Of a DNA stretch of 64,000 bases, positions 33,475 to 45,763 are shown piece by piece. Source of the stretch: Methylobacterium sp. CB376 (GTDB taxonomy: Bacteria > Pseudomonadota > Alphaproteobacteria > Rhizobiales > Beijerinckiaceae); assembly GCF_029714205.1 (NCBI RefSeq), contig NZ_CP121648.1, forward strand, positions 1,054,001 to 1,118,000, written 5' to 3'. Every line of letters starts with the position of its first letter. Position 1 is the stretch's first letter. The position numbers and the translations under genes are program-made. Under the pieces are notes generated by a model, which searched no databases, was not told where the DNA came from, and worked only from the letters and a program-made list of their open reading frames with translations.

Positions 33475-33780
33475 CTAGCGGCTCGGGACCCGCCCTAGCA
33501 GCCGACGTTTGTCGCGCTGCTTCTCCTGCGCCGGTGAGCGCCCTTCAGCGAAGGCGCGGCGTGCGTCGATGCACTTCTCTCTTGCCCGCGCCAGAGGAGA
33601 TAGCCCAGCTGGTCCGTAACGACCGCGCGTCAGCGTCTCGCGACGGCCGTTCATTCGGTAGTCGAAGCGGAGTGAGATTGACCCTCCGGGCGACACGTAG
33701 GCGTAGATGCCGTCCCGATCAGTGACCTTGTAGGGCTTGTCCTTCGGTTTGGGGTTCTTGAGCGCAATATCTGTGAGCAT
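33475..33780 (-). pseudogene. Tyrosine integrase N-terminal remnant (Arm-binding domain)
   Basis: A 101-codon frame starting MLTDIALKNPKPKDKPYKVT, then YAYVSPGGSISLRFDYRMNG and ETLTRGRYGPAGLSPLARAR: the DUF4102 arm-DNA-binding domain of P4-type integrases. The core-binding and catalytic domains (about 300 residues) are missing. It marks the right side of island 1 next to guaA. Between 33790 and 34067 a weak 44-codon frame (33855-33989, minus) is open but unsupported. Confidence 0.85.
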
Positions 33781-34067
33781 AACGGGCTCCTCTTTAGGAT
33801 ACCGTCAGCCCGGAGCGGCGCCACCATCCTCATTTCCCCAGAACTGACAGGCACTTACGCTGAAGAACTACCGTCGTCCAGACTTACGAGGTTGACGGCA
33901 TCAGCCTGCGCGCGAATCCAAGCGCTAGCGTATTCGTCCATTATGCCGTCATGTGCGACTGCTACCCACCGGTAACTCGCTATAGTCATCGGGAGAAAAA
34001 GAGGCACAGGTCACTGGGTTGAGTACAGTCTCGCGATCGGCTCCAAACGCCCTCGGGACATAGCGAA

Positions 34068-35624
34068 TCACTCCCACTCGATCGTCCCGGGCGGCTTCGA
34101 GGTGATGTCGTAGGTGACCCGGTTGATGCCCTTGACCTCGTTGATGATCCGGGTCGCGACCCGGCCCAGGAAGCCCATGTCGAAGGGGTAGAAATCCGCC
34201 GTCATGCCGTCCACCGAGGTGACGGCGCGCAGCGCGCAGACGTGGTCGTAGGTGCGCCCGTCGCCCATCACGCCGACCGTCTTCACCGGCAGGATCACCG
34301 CGAAGGCCTGCCAGATCGTGTCGTAGAGGCCCGCCTTGCGGATCTCCTCCAGGTAGATCGCGTCGGCCTTGCGCAGCGCGTCGAGCTTCTCCGCCGTGAT
34401 CTCGCCCGGGCAGCGGATGGCGAGGCCGGGACCCGGGAAGGGGTGGCGGCCCACGAAGGCGTCGGGCAGGCCGAGCTCGCGGCCGAGCACCCGCACCTCG
34501 TCCTTGAACAATTCGCGCAGGGGCTCCACGAGCTTCATGTTCATGCGCTCGGGCAGGCCGCCGACATTGTGGTGGCTCTTAATCGTCACCGAGGGGCCGC
34601 CCGTGAAGGACACGCTCTCGATCACGTCCGGATAGAGCGTGCCCTGCGCCAGGAACGCCGCGCCGCCGCTCTTCCTCGCCTCCGCCTCGAACACGTCGAT
34701 GAAGAGCCGCCCGATCGTCTTGCGCTTCACCTCCGGGTCGGTGACGCCGGCGAGCGCGCCCAGGAAGAGGTCCTGGGCCTGCACGTGCACGAGCGGGATG
34801 TTGTAGTGGTCGCGGAACAGCCGCACCACCTCCTCGGCCTCGCCGAGCCGCAGAAGGCCGTGATCCACGAACACGCAGGTGAGCTGCTCGCCGATCGCCT
34901 CGTGGATCAGCACCGCCGCCACCGCCGAGTCGACCCCGCCCGAGAGGCCGCACAGCACCTTCTCGCCGCCGACCTGCCGGCGGATGCGCTCGATCGCCTC
35001 CTCGCGGAACGCGCGCATCGACCAGTCGCCCGCGCAGCCCACGATGTCGCGCACGAAGTTGCGCAGCAGCAGCGCGCCGTGCGGCGTGTGCGCCACCTCC
35101 GGGTGGAACTGCACCGCGTAGAAGCGGCGCCCCTCGTCGGCCACCGCCGCGAAGGGCGCGTTCGGCGAGATCGCGATGGTGGAGAAGCCGTCCGGCAGCT
35201 TGGTCACCCGGTCGCCGTGGCTCATCCAGACCGGGTAGCGCTCGCCCACGTGCCAGATGCCGCGGAACAGGGCCGAGTCGGCGATGACCTCGACCTCGGC
35301 CCGGCCGAACTCGGCGTGGTGCCCGCCCTCGACCTCGCCGCCGAGCTGGGCCGCCATGGTCTGCTCGCCGTAGCAGATGCCGAGCACCGGCACCCCGGCC
35401 TCGAACACCGCCTGGGGCGCGCGGGGCGAGGTCTCGATCGTCACGGATTCGGGGCCGCCCGAGAGGATCACGCCCTTCGGCTTCAGGGCCGCGAAGGCCG
35501 CCTCCGCCGCCTGGTAGGGCACGATCTCGGAATAGACCCCCTCCTCGCGCACCCGGCGCGCGATGAGCTGGGTCACCTGGCTCCCGAAATCGATGATCAG
35601 GATCTTGTCGTGGTCGGCCGTCAT
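34068..35624 (-). CDS. guaA: GMP synthase (glutamine-hydrolysing)
   Basis: A 518-residue cytoplasmic enzyme that aminates XMP to GMP. The class I amidotransferase domain (about 1-200) has nucleophile Cys in GICYGEQ and the His-Glu pair in [10 protein letters not shown]. The ATP-pyrophosphatase domain has the P-loop [13 protein letters not shown], and the dimerisation domain ends in the invariant KPPGTIEWE. Full length. With guaB 3 kb away it completes the guanine branch from IMP. Confidence 0.97.
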   Translation of the reverse strand: MTADHDKILIIDFGSQVTQLIARRVREEGVYSEIVPYQAAEAAFAALKPKGVILSGGPESVTIETSPRAPQAVFEAGVPVLGICYGEQTMAAQLGGEVEGGHHAEFGRAEVEVIADSALFRGIWHVGERYPVWMSHGDRVTKLPDGFSTIAISPNAPFAAVADEGRRFYAVQFHPEVAHTPHGALLLRNFVRDIVGCAGDWSMRAFREEAIERIRRQVGGEKVLCGLSGGVDSAVAAVLIHEAIGEQLTCVFVDHGLLRLGEAEEVVRLFRDHYNIPLVHVQAQDLFLGALAGVTDPEVKRKTIGRLFIDVFEAEARKSGGAAFLAQGTLYPDVIESVSFTGGPSVTIKSHHNVGGLPERMNMKLVEPLRELFKDEVRVLGRELGLPDAFVGRHPFPGPGLAIRCPGEITAEKLDALRKADAIYLEEIRKAGLYDTIWQAFAVILPVKTVGVMGDGRTYDHVCALRAVTSVDGMTADFYPFDMGFLGRVATRIINEVKGINRVTYDITSKPPGTIEWE

Positions 35625-35716
35625 ACCGGTGAGTTAGACGAGGCGGAGGCGGCGCGCAACGCGGGGCCGCGCGATCGGCCGACCCCGTTCCACGGAGCCG
35701 CGCGCCCGGCGGGCCG

Positions 35717-36728
35717 TCACCCCCGCACGAAGCCCCGCCGCCGCGCCCAGGCCAGGAACAGGCCGGGCCAGGCCGCCGCCGGGGTGCCGGGCACGCCGAG
35801 CGCGAAGCCGTGCCCGCCGCGCTCGAACAGGTGCATCTCCACCGGCACGTCGGCGGCCCGCAGCGCCCCGTACATCAGCAGGCAATTGTCCACCACCGCG
35901 ACCGGGTCGTCGGCCGCCTGGGCCAGGAAGGTCGGCGGGCATTGCGCGCGCACGTGCAATTCGATCGAGTAGCTGTTGGTGGCGAAGCGCGTCGGGCTCT
36001 CGCCCACCAGCACGCGCCGGCTCGACGTGCGGTCGAAGGGCGGGCGGAGCGTGATCACCGGGTAGATCAGCGCCGCCGCGTCGGGCCGGGCCGAGAGCGC
36101 GTCGTCCTCGTCGACCGGCTCGTAGAGCGGCGCCCCGAAGCGCACCGCGGCCGAGCCCATCAGGTGGCCGCCCGCCGAGAAGCCGACCACGCCGATCCGG
36201 CCCGGCTCGTAGCCGTAGCGCTTGGCCCGCGCCCGCACGAGGCGCACCGCCCGCTGCACGTCCTGGATCGGCGCGTCCGCCCCCGCCCGCCAGCCCTCGC
36301 CGGGCAGGCGGTAGACGAACACGAAGGCCGTGACCCCCTGGCCCGCCAGCCACTGCGCGGTCGGGATCGCCTCGTGCCCGATATCGATGCGCCGGTAGCC
36401 GCCCCCCGCGGCGATCACGACCGCGCTGCCGGTCGGGCGGGGCGCGCGCACCACCAGCAGGCAGGGCCGGGCCACGCTCTGGATCACGCCCTCGCGGCTC
36501 TCGTCGTAGGCGGGGCCGTCGAGGTCCGGGCCGCCGCCGCCGGGCGGCGTGCCGGGCCAGAGGGCCATGACGTCGAGGTCCGCGCCCGGGCGGATCGGGG
36601 TGGGGCCGGCGCCGGGGGCGGGACGGCCGGCGCGGCGGTGTCGCCCCCGCCTGGGCCGCCGTCTCCGTCGGGCGCGCGAACGGGAGCGCGGCCGCTCCCG
36701 TGAGCAACGTCCTGCGATGGAGCGGCAT
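35717..36728 (-). pseudogene. Exported alpha/beta-hydrolase (esterase) with a probable frameshift behind its signal peptide
   Basis: The body, readable from the ATG at 36568 (283 residues), is an alpha/beta-hydrolase of the BD-FAE/acetyl-esterase type: oxyanion region VIAAGGGYRRI, nucleophile elbow GFSAGGH, acid in QAADDP and His in ERGGHGF. In the same frame sensible sequence extends further upstream (GAGPTPIRPGADLDV). A twin-arginine-like signal (MPLHRRTLLTGAAALPFA) starts at 36728 but is offset by one base, so a one-base indel in the GC-rich stretch about 36600-36640 separates signal from enzyme. It could be a real lesion or a sequencing error. If 36568 is used, the protein would stay in the cytoplasm. 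Confidence 0.75.
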
Positions 36729-36828
36729 GTCCCGTCGATCCGCGATCCCCGAGACTCCCTGAACCACCCCCTCGCGAGCTTGTCCAGTCATCCAAACGAT
36801 CGCGACCGCGGCATCGGCCCGGGCTCGG

Positions 36829-38142
36829 TCATTCGGCCGGGGGAAGGGCGCTCCGTCCCTCTTGCCCGTGGGTCAGCAGCGCCACGTAGAACCCGTCCGT
36901 GCCGGTGCGGGCCGGCGTCATCTGGATGCCGTGGGCCGTGCGGCGCAGCGCGGGCTCGAGATCCGGCGCGAGCGCGAGGGGGACCGCGCGCAGGGAGGAG
37001 CGCCGCGCCAGCAGCCCGGCCACCGCCCCGTCATTCTCCTCCGGCAGGAGCGAGCAGGTGACGTAGACGATGCGGCCGCCGGGCCGGATCAGGCCCGCAG
37101 CGCGGTCGAGGACCGCCTCCTGCTCGGCGCGGCGCGCGGCGAGGCTGCCGGGGCGCAGGCGCCACTTGGCGTCGGGGTTGCGCCGCCACGTGCCCGAGCC
37201 CGTGCAGGGCGCGTCGACGAGGACGAGGTCGGCCGCGCCGGCGAGATCCGCCAGCGCGTCGGGGGCGCCCCGCCCGCCCCGGGGCGTGCGCACCTCCGCG
37301 ACCGCGCCCGCCCGGCGCAGGCGCTCGTGGATCGGGGCGAGGCGGCGCGGGTCCCCGTCCGTGGCGACGAGCCGGCCCCTGTTGGCGATCAGGGCGGCGA
37401 GGGCCAGCGTCTTGCCGCCGCCGCCGGCGCAGAGGTCGATCACGGTCTCGCCCGGCCGCGCGCCCGTGAGGCGCGCGGCGAGCTGCGAGCCCTCGTCCTG
37501 GATCTCGAACAGGCCCTCCAGGAATTCCGGCTCGACGTGGAGCGCCGGCCCGCGCCCGTCATCCGGCACCGGGATGCGCAGGCCGTCCGGCGCGTGCGGG
37601 GTCGGGGCGGGGTTCAGGTGCGCCAGCGCCGCGGCCACGCGGTCGCGGTCCGCCTTCAGGGTGTTGACCCGGATGTCGAGGGGCGCCCGGCGGGCGAGGG
37701 CCTTCAGCTCCGGCAGGAGATCGTCGCCCAGCGCCGCGACCAACGAGGGCAGCACCCATTCGGGCACGTCGCCGGCGACGTGGAGGGGAGCGTCCGCGAG
37801 GGTCGCCGTGTCGAGGCGCGCGCGCTCCGCCTCGGTCAGGGGAGCCGGGGCGAAGCGCTCGCCGCTGCACAGCCCGGCGATCGTGGCGCCCGCGAGGCCG
37901 CGCTGCAGGCGCAGCGACCCGATCAGCACGGCGCGCGGCGCGTCGTCGTCCATGATCCAGGCCGCCGAGGCGCGCCGGCGCAGGGCGTCGTAGACGAGGC
38001 CCGCAATCGCGGCCCGATCGCCCGAGCCGGCGAAGCGGTGGGCGAGGCCCCAATCCTTGAGCGCGTCGGCGGCGGGCCGGCGGCGCGCGGCGATGTCGGC
38101 CAGGACCTCGATCGCGGCGGAGAGGCGGGCGGACGGGGTCAT
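36829..38142 (-). CDS. 16S rRNA m5C methyltransferase, RsmB/Nop2 family
   Basis: A 437-residue RNA (cytosine-5) methyltransferase. An N-terminal NusB-like helical domain (about 1-140) is followed by a Rossmann domain with motif I VIDLCAGGGGKTLALA, motif IV DAPCTGSGTWRRNPD (covalent-intermediate release Cys) and motif VI YVTCSLLPEEND (catalytic Cys). This layout fits RsmB, which modifies C967 of 16S rRNA in E. coli. Single gene; the promoter region is shared with the divergent small lipoprotein. Confidence 0.92.
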   Translation of the reverse strand: MTPSARLSAAIEVLADIAARRRPAADALKDWGLAHRFAGSGDRAAIAGLVYDALRRRASAAWIMDDDAPRAVLIGSLRLQRGLAGATIAGLCSGERFAPAPLTEAERARLDTATLADAPLHVAGDVPEWVLPSLVAALGDDLLPELKALARRAPLDIRVNTLKADRDRVAAALAHLNPAPTPHAPDGLRIPVPDDGRGPALHVEPEFLEGLFEIQDEGSQLAARLTGARPGETVIDLCAGGGGKTLALAALIANRGRLVATDGDPRRLAPIHERLRRAGAVAEVRTPRGGRGAPDALADLAGAADLVLVDAPCTGSGTWRRNPDAKWRLRPGSLAARRAEQEAVLDRAAGLIRPGGRIVYVTCSLLPEENDGAVAGLLARRSSLRAVPLALAPDLEPALRRTAHGIQMTPARTGTDGFYVALLTHGQEGRSALPPAE

Positions 38143-38250
38143 CCCGAAACGGCCGCGCCGGTGCCCGCGATCGGGCGGAGAACGGCCAAGCTTTGGTCAC
38201 CTTCCCTTAGGAGATGGAGGGCCTTCACCCCGATCCGGAGCTTCACCGTC

Positions 38251-38406
38251 ATGTCACGCCTCGCGTCGCTCACCCTGTCCGGCCTCCTCCTGCTGGCGCT
38301 CGCCGCCTGCGCCGCGGCACCCGCCGCGCCCGACCTCACGCCGCCCCCGCGCAAGCCCGCCGACGCCAAGACCACGCTCGAATCCGGCGCCGCGCCGCGG
38401 CGGTGA
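38251..38406 (+). CDS. Small lipoprotein
   Basis: 51 residues: a signal peptide with lipobox LAAC (Cys20), then a short Pro/Ala/Lys-rich mature part of about 32 residues. No known domain. It is preceded by a GGAG-containing region. The small size and divergence from the rRNA methyltransferase gene leave its role open. Confidence 0.65.
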   Translation: MSRLASLTLSGLLLLALAACAAAPAAPDLTPPPRKPADAKTTLESGAAPRR

Positions 38407-38559
38407 TCCCCGCGCCGCGGCTCCGCCTCACGCCCACCGCGCGAGGAGGAGCCGCACCGCGATGGTGATCCCCATCGCCATCGGGATCGGCGCACCCGCC
38501 GCGACGAGGCGCAAGCGCAGCCGCACCGGGGTTCGTCGTCGACGGAAGCGCGCCGGCCG

Positions 38560-41235
<2,676 letters not shown>

Positions 41236-41430
41236 TCAGCCGAAAGTGAAGCTACCATCCGCACCGAAGTTGACCCTCACCCCGGCGATCATGTACGATC
41301 CTCCGCGAGCATCAACGACGTCTGAGTTTACAGTACCGCGGGTCCACTTCATTCCACCGTTCACATCATCGAGCTCCTGCTCTGACAGCTGCTGCGGCAT
41401 GATTTCCTGATCGTCATTCGAGTGGGTCAT
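41236..41430 (-). CDS. Double-glycine-leader peptide (bacteriocin/RiPP-type precursor)
   Basis: A 64-residue peptide. Residues 1-26 form a classic double-glycine leader: LSEQELDDVNGG matches LS-x2-EL-x2-V-x-GG, the site cut by C39 peptidase ABC transporters. The presumed core of 38 residues starts MKWTRGTV and ends GADGSFTFG, with many Gly, Val, Ser and Asp and no cysteine. A strong AAGGAG stands 8 bases before the ATG. No modification enzyme, transporter or immunity gene is found nearby; the flanks are decayed IS6 and recombinase DNA. Leader assignment is firm; activity (bacteriocin, signal peptide or other) is unknown. Confidence 0.82.
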   Translation of the reverse strand: MTHSNDDQEIMPQQLSEQELDDVNGGMKWTRGTVNSDVVDARGGSYMIAGVRVNFGADGSFTFG

Positions 41431-41721
41431 CGTCGTTTCTCCTTCAATATCAGGTTCGAAGTAGCGCTATTCGCCGCTTCATGCGCTGTTACTGCACCAC
41501 ACGGCCGCACTGATCTGTGCTTCAGGGCACGTGTCCGCACGAGAGCGTCGGACGCCAGGACGGTGCGACTGCGGCCTCGCGCTCAAAGCTGATCCGACGG
41601 GCGGGGACACGGCGGCGACCGACGCGCAGGCGTGGCGGCCGAGGGAACTCGCGCGCGCCGGATCACCGAGCAGTCCCTGCCGCAGGCGGCCGAGAGCGGC
41701 GGGCCTCGGGCGGCGGGCAGG

Positions 41722-41880
41722 CCGGTTCAGCACTCTCTGCACCGCGGTGGATGTCCCGCGTGGCGACCCCTGCGCGGTCGGGATACCCCGCTCGGTGAGG
41801 GCGCGGGCGATGCCGCTGGCAGAGGAGATGCCGGCCGCGCGAAGCTCCGCGATTGACCGGTACGACGCGCGCCGCGTTGC
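41722..41880 (-). pseudogene. Serine-recombinase C-terminal remnant
   Basis: About 53 codons reading SIAELRAAGISSASGIARAL, then TERGIPTAQGSPRGTSTAVQ and RVLNR: the conserved AAGI-(T/S)-SA-x-GIA-x-AL-x-x-RGIPT tail found downstream of the catalytic domain in many resolvase-type recombinases. No catalytic Ser domain remains. Elsewhere in 41431-42100 I see no gene. Confidence 0.65.
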
Positions 41881-42100
41881 GGTCGCCTCCGGCCTTCCTG
41901 CCCACCCCGTGGCCAGGTTCGGCGAAGGTCCGCAGGAAGCCGGGATCGCGGGAGGGGCGATCACGCGTCGCGCCACGGGGACGGCGTGCCTCGATCGCCT
42001 TCCCATCAACCTCACGTGCCGGTTGCGTGCCCCCATGCACGCGGCACCAATGGCTGCTTGCCACGTTGATGTTACAGCGATTAACATTCGGAAGGCAGCC

Positions 42101-42394
42101 ATGGCCGACCTTGAGGTGCCTCTTGCCCAGATAGAGGATCTTGCCCAGCAAGCGCGAGAACGCATTGAGGAGAGCATCGCACGGCTTGGCGGTGACAGTG
42201 CTGCGTTCTGGTATGCGGTGGCGTTGATCTACCGTCGCGGCCTCGCTGACCCTGCACTCGCAAGAGCTGAGAGCATCGCCGGCACACACTGTGCCTGCCC
42301 TTCAAGCGCTGAACTGGTCGCATCGCCTGAGATGGCACCCAAGAACGGCCAGCCCTTGGCCAATTCCTCAGAGTGCTTGGAGTTCATGCTGTGA
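42101..42394 (+). CDS. Hypothetical protein
   Basis: A 97-residue protein whose N-terminal half is helical and charged (LAQIEDLAQQARERIEESIA, then RLGGDSAAFWYAVALIYRRG) and whose tail is polar. An AAGG element stands before the ATG at 42101. Its TGA overlaps the ATG of the next gene, so the two are translationally coupled. No family recognised; GC content is lower than in the core. Confidence 0.55.
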   Translation: MADLEVPLAQIEDLAQQARERIEESIARLGGDSAAFWYAVALIYRRGLADPALARAESIAGTHCACPSSAELVASPEMAPKNGQPLANSSECLEFML

Positions 42395-42645
42395 TGATCC
42401 GGACCGTGGACGTCATTGCCACGCCCGTGGAGGACGAAAGCACTTGGTGGCTCACCGACCGCTCGGGATATTCCTTGGGTGCGGTTCAGAGAATCATGGA
42501 CTCGCCCAAGGTCAGCATCGTGGTGAACCCCCAGGGCGCCCTCGAAGGCATCCCCGCGCACCATCCCTCGATCGACGCCGCCTTCGAAGCCATCGCGGAG
42601 CATGTGGGCGGCACCTGCGAACGCAATCCCACAATGAAGAGTTGA
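42394..42645 (+). CDS. Hypothetical protein, coupled to the preceding gene
   Basis: An 83-residue protein starting MIRTVDVIATPVEDESTWWL. It contains a pattern TDRSGYSLGAVQRI typical of small alpha/beta proteins with a repeated DR-x-G-x-x-LG-x-I motif, and ends in a helix. The start shares the ATGA overlap with the preceding gene. Function unknown. Confidence 0.55.
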   Translation: MIRTVDVIATPVEDESTWWLTDRSGYSLGAVQRIMDSPKVSIVVNPQGALEGIPAHHPSIDAAFEAIAEHVGGTCERNPTMKS

Positions 42646-42940
42646 AGCGGCGCCTTGGCCGCCGGAGACGCGATCCCTCCGCGGCAGACCTCGCGGACAG
42701 CGCGCGGTGCGCAAAACGAAGCCGGCGCGAGGATCAGCCTCGGCCGGCTCCAGTCAGTGTCATCGGGGGCTTCCAATGAGATGCCTCCAAACGGCCGAGG
42801 CAGCCCGGGAGTTCCAGCGCGAGGTGGCGGGACCGGAGATCGCGGGCCGGGCCCGGGGCGGAGGCGGCACGCTGGGCGGGTCTGCCTCACGGCCCGGAGC
42901 GGCAGCGCGTTCGTGCTTGCCAGGCCCGGCCTTTGTCGCG

Positions 42941-43108
42941 TCAGCGCGCATTCGTCTCGCGGTTCGGGTCGGTGACGGGCGGCTCCCTCGCGTCTCCCCC
43001 CGAGAGGAGGCGCCCGACCAAGCCCATCGCCCCCATCATGCCGACGGCCAGCCCGCTGCAGACCAGCATCGCGCCCGTCGCGCTGAGCATTCCGAACCCG
43101 ATCTCCAT
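42941..43108 (-). CDS. Small single-pass membrane protein
   Basis: 55 residues: one hydrophobic segment (about 8-33, rich in Gly, Met, Ala) then a polar tail with DPNRETNAR. A GGGAG sits 8 bases before the ATG. Codon use is native-like. No known family; nothing else supports a gene here, so moderate confidence only. Confidence 0.5.
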   Translation of the reverse strand: MEIGFGMLSATGAMLVCSGLAVGMMGAMGLVGRLLSGGDAREPPVTDPNRETNAR

Positions 43109-43182
43109 TGCCGTGCTCCCGTGTTGCAGGCCTCAACACGGGGCAGCGCAGGGCACGGCGACCGGTTCCTCGCCAGGCCCGC

Positions 43183-43386
43183 TCAGCCTCCGATCGCGCT
43201 GACGACACGCTCGATGTCGTCGATGGCGGCGCGGATCCGTGCCGTCCGCTCCTGCAGGGCCGCGACCTTCTCGGGCCCGGGCTCGGCATCCGTCCACCAG
43301 CGGCACCCGTCGACCGTCTGAAGCAGGCGACCGAGGCGCTCGTGCTCTCGCTTGAGGTCGGCGGCAAACTCCTCATTACAGCCCAT
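43183..43386 (-). CDS. Small coiled-coil protein
   Basis: 67 residues, almost wholly helical (FAADLKREHERLGRLLQTVD, then EKVAALQERTARIRAAIDDI), with a GGAGGG before the ATG at 43386; the upstream open frame lacks such a site. Two cysteines. Probably a dimeric helical protein of unknown role. From 43387 to 43795 I see no gene. Confidence 0.6.
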   Translation of the reverse strand: MGCNEEFAADLKREHERLGRLLQTVDGCRWWTDAEPGPEKVAALQERTARIRAAIDDIERVVSAIGG

Positions 43387-43795
43387 CTCACTGTCCCTCC
43401 GCGGATCACAGATAGAACAACGCGAGTGGATCCTCGGCGGACCCACGTCACGCCGACGTTCGGACGGGAGAGGGGGTCGTCGAGTGTTGCCGGCTCCACG
43501 GGGAAACACCGCAACGGGTCTCGTTCGAGGATCTTTTGTGCCGGCTGGTCAGCGTCCCGTGCCACGAGTCCTCGCTCCCCGTTTCGGCACGCCGTCCCGC
43601 CGTGTCGCGCCACCTCGCGACACCGGAGGCATCCGGATGGGCGTCCCGCTCGGGCGGTGATCTCCGCGCCGGCGCGCCGGGCGACATTGCCCCGCGCCTC
43701 GCAGCGAAGGCCGTCGCCCTCGGCACGAAGCCGGCCGCGCGCGGGCGGCGGGATCTCACGGCCCTGCGCGTCGTCGCCGCGACGGGGATTGCCTC

Positions 43796-44290
43796 TCACG
43801 GCCCAGTGTAGCCGAGCGCCGCCGCGGCCTTGCGCAGCCGCACCATCGACGCCGCGTAGCGCCGCTCCAGGCGCTCGGCCTCCTCCGGCTGCGCCCGGTA
43901 CGGGTCGGCATTGTCCTCGTCGTCCGAGAGCTTGATCAGGATCGCCCCGAGATTGCCACTCGCGATGAGGGCCGCGACCCGCTCGGCGCAGGTCCGGCCA
44001 TCGTCCGACGGCGTGAGCAGTTGCACCATCTCGATCACGGGCTCGGCAAAGCCGGCCGCTCTCAGGTCCTCCGCGGTAGTGGGGGTGTCCTCGACCACAT
44101 CGTGCAGCCATGCAGCCTGGACGATCGCATCCACATCCGTGCTCAGCCCGGCCTGCCGGGCGTGCCGAGCCCGGATCTCGGCCACCGCCACCACGCGATC
44201 CAGGTGCTCGATGAAGGGCTCGCCCGCCTCGTCGACCTGCCCGGCGTGCTGGATGCGGGCCAGGGCTTTCGCGTCGGCACTCGTCATCAT
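43796..44290 (-). CDS. HD-domain protein, short RelA/SpoT-hydrolase-like
   Basis: A 164-residue phosphohydrolase-like protein. Conserved metal-site elements: His in RIQHAGQ, the HD pair in AAWLHDVVEDT, and the late Asp in ILIKLSDDEDN, the order seen in the hydrolase half of RelA/SpoT and in Mesh1-like small (p)ppGpp hydrolases. No synthetase or TGS domain. The substrate could be (p)ppGpp or another nucleotide. It stands alone between small hypothetical genes and a noncoding repeat. Confidence 0.82.
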   Translation of the reverse strand: MMTSADAKALARIQHAGQVDEAGEPFIEHLDRVVAVAEIRARHARQAGLSTDVDAIVQAAWLHDVVEDTPTTAEDLRAAGFAEPVIEMVQLLTPSDDGRTCAERVAALIASGNLGAILIKLSDDEDNADPYRAQPEEAERLERRYAASMVRLRKAAAALGYTGP

Positions 44291-44439
44291 GGGCCGCCCC
44301 TCGGATCCGTCACACCATCCGAAGGATTAACTCAGTCCCGGAGGATGCGCTGCGGAGGCAGCGTCGTTGGGCGGGCCGCGCCTGCAGGATCGCGGTCCGG
44401 ACGGCCATGCGCATCTCGGCCTCGGACGGGTCACGGGCC

Positions 44440-44745
44440 GGATCTGGACCGACGCCCGGCGCCACGGGATGCCCGTCGGGCATCCCGCCGTGGTTAAGAT
44501 CTCGTTAACCATTCCGGCCCACACTCTCGCCTGCCGTGCTGAACCCCCATCCGGCACGGCGGCCCGGGTTCACCTCGTTCTCGCCTTGCAGGGATCCCGG
44601 GCCGGTGCCCTTCTATCCGAGACCGACCTCGCTCCCCGGCGGGGGCGAAGGCAGCGACCGCCTGACATCCCCGATCCAGCGGTCGGTCGTTGCAGCCAGC
44701 GGCCGGGCTCCGCCCCCACAGCGGGCCCGGCCGCCGCACCTCCAC
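44440..44745. repeat. Noncoding segment similar to 54478-54785
   Basis: Blocks GCTGAAC(A/C)CCCAxCCGGCACGGCGG, CCGAGACCG, CAGCGACCG and GTTGxAGC appear in the same order and at similar spacing in both segments, with GACGCCCGGCG at the start. Overall similarity is patchy. No gene is visible here. Confidence 0.5.
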
Positions 44746-45082
44746 GCAACAGCCCGCCATGGGACCTCGCGGGCATGGCGGCTTGCGCGGACCGGCCCAG
44801 GGCCAGCCGTGGAGGCCGTGCCTTCCCCGGTCCGACTGGACCAACGAGAGTGTCACGGCGGCGCGGGGCGGTGTTGATCTCGCTCAGTGGGTGAGCTTCC
44901 CTGCCCGCGCGGAGGCAGCGATCACGGGCGCTTTCCCCGCTTCTCCTCAGCGTCGAGGCCGATCTCCACGAGCCGCACCCGCTCCTCAGGCCGCCGCGCT
45001 GAAGGACTGACCTGTTCCAGGTCGGGGGAGGCACGGAGGGGCTTGATGCGGACCGCCAACGCGTGCGCGCCCTAGCCGCAAG

Positions 45083-45352
45083 ACCTTGGCGCTTCGCCTT
45101 TCGCGCCTCAATCGGGTCGATCCCCTCCGCGCATAACTTTCGGCGGACAAGTGCCTTGTCGCGGGCCTCCGCGAGCGAGAATGGCGAGGCTGAGCCGAGC
45201 CCCATAGCTCGCGCCCTGCCGCGCAGGGTGAAGCGGAAGATCCAGCTCTTGGCTCCGTTGCCCGTCACCTGTAGCCACGGGCCGCCACCGTCGCCGGACA
45301 TCCCCGGCGTCCTCAGCGTCGCGACCCTCACGGTGGAAAGCGTCCCGGTCAT
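45083..45352 (-). pseudogene. Tyrosine integrase N-terminal remnant
   Basis: 90 codons from ATG 45352 reading MTGTLSTVRVATLRTPGMSG, then WLQVTGNGAKSWIFRFTLRG and RRKLCAEGIDPIEARKAKR: the arm-binding domain of P4-type integrases. Downstream the frame degenerates and the core-binding and catalytic domains are gone. The rest of 44746-45763 contains no other gene I can support. Confidence 0.8.
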
Positions 45353-45763
45353 GCCTGCTGTTCTCACGCTCCTCCCCGCACCGTCATCGCGCGTTTCGGC
45401 GAGCTCCTGCGGCGCATCACGGACGACGGGCTGTGCCTTCCTCGGCCATTCAAGGGACTTAGCGGTCACATGCGCACCAGTACGGACGGTCAGCTCGCGG
45501 ATCTTCTCGCCAATCTGGGGTAAATTAATGAATCTTTAGAACGGCTTAGTAAAAATTACATCTTACACATCCACGATTTTACCCACATCGGATCGGCGGC
45601 TTGAGGCGGACGCCTATGGGTGCCCGCGAACGATGGTTGCGGCGGTGGGTCGCGCTTGGGTTCAGGCCGCCTGACGGCACCGCTCGATGCGATCGAGCCT
45701 GACGCTGGCCCCGCATGCTACAAACCACACCTGTGGGGGTCTGACCGGCAGAGCGGTGTGCCC

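Noticed and set aside
34242..35972. 576-codon plus-strand open frame opposite guaA
   Set aside because: Antisense to a certain guaA gene, with His/Arg/Glu-rich shadow composition.
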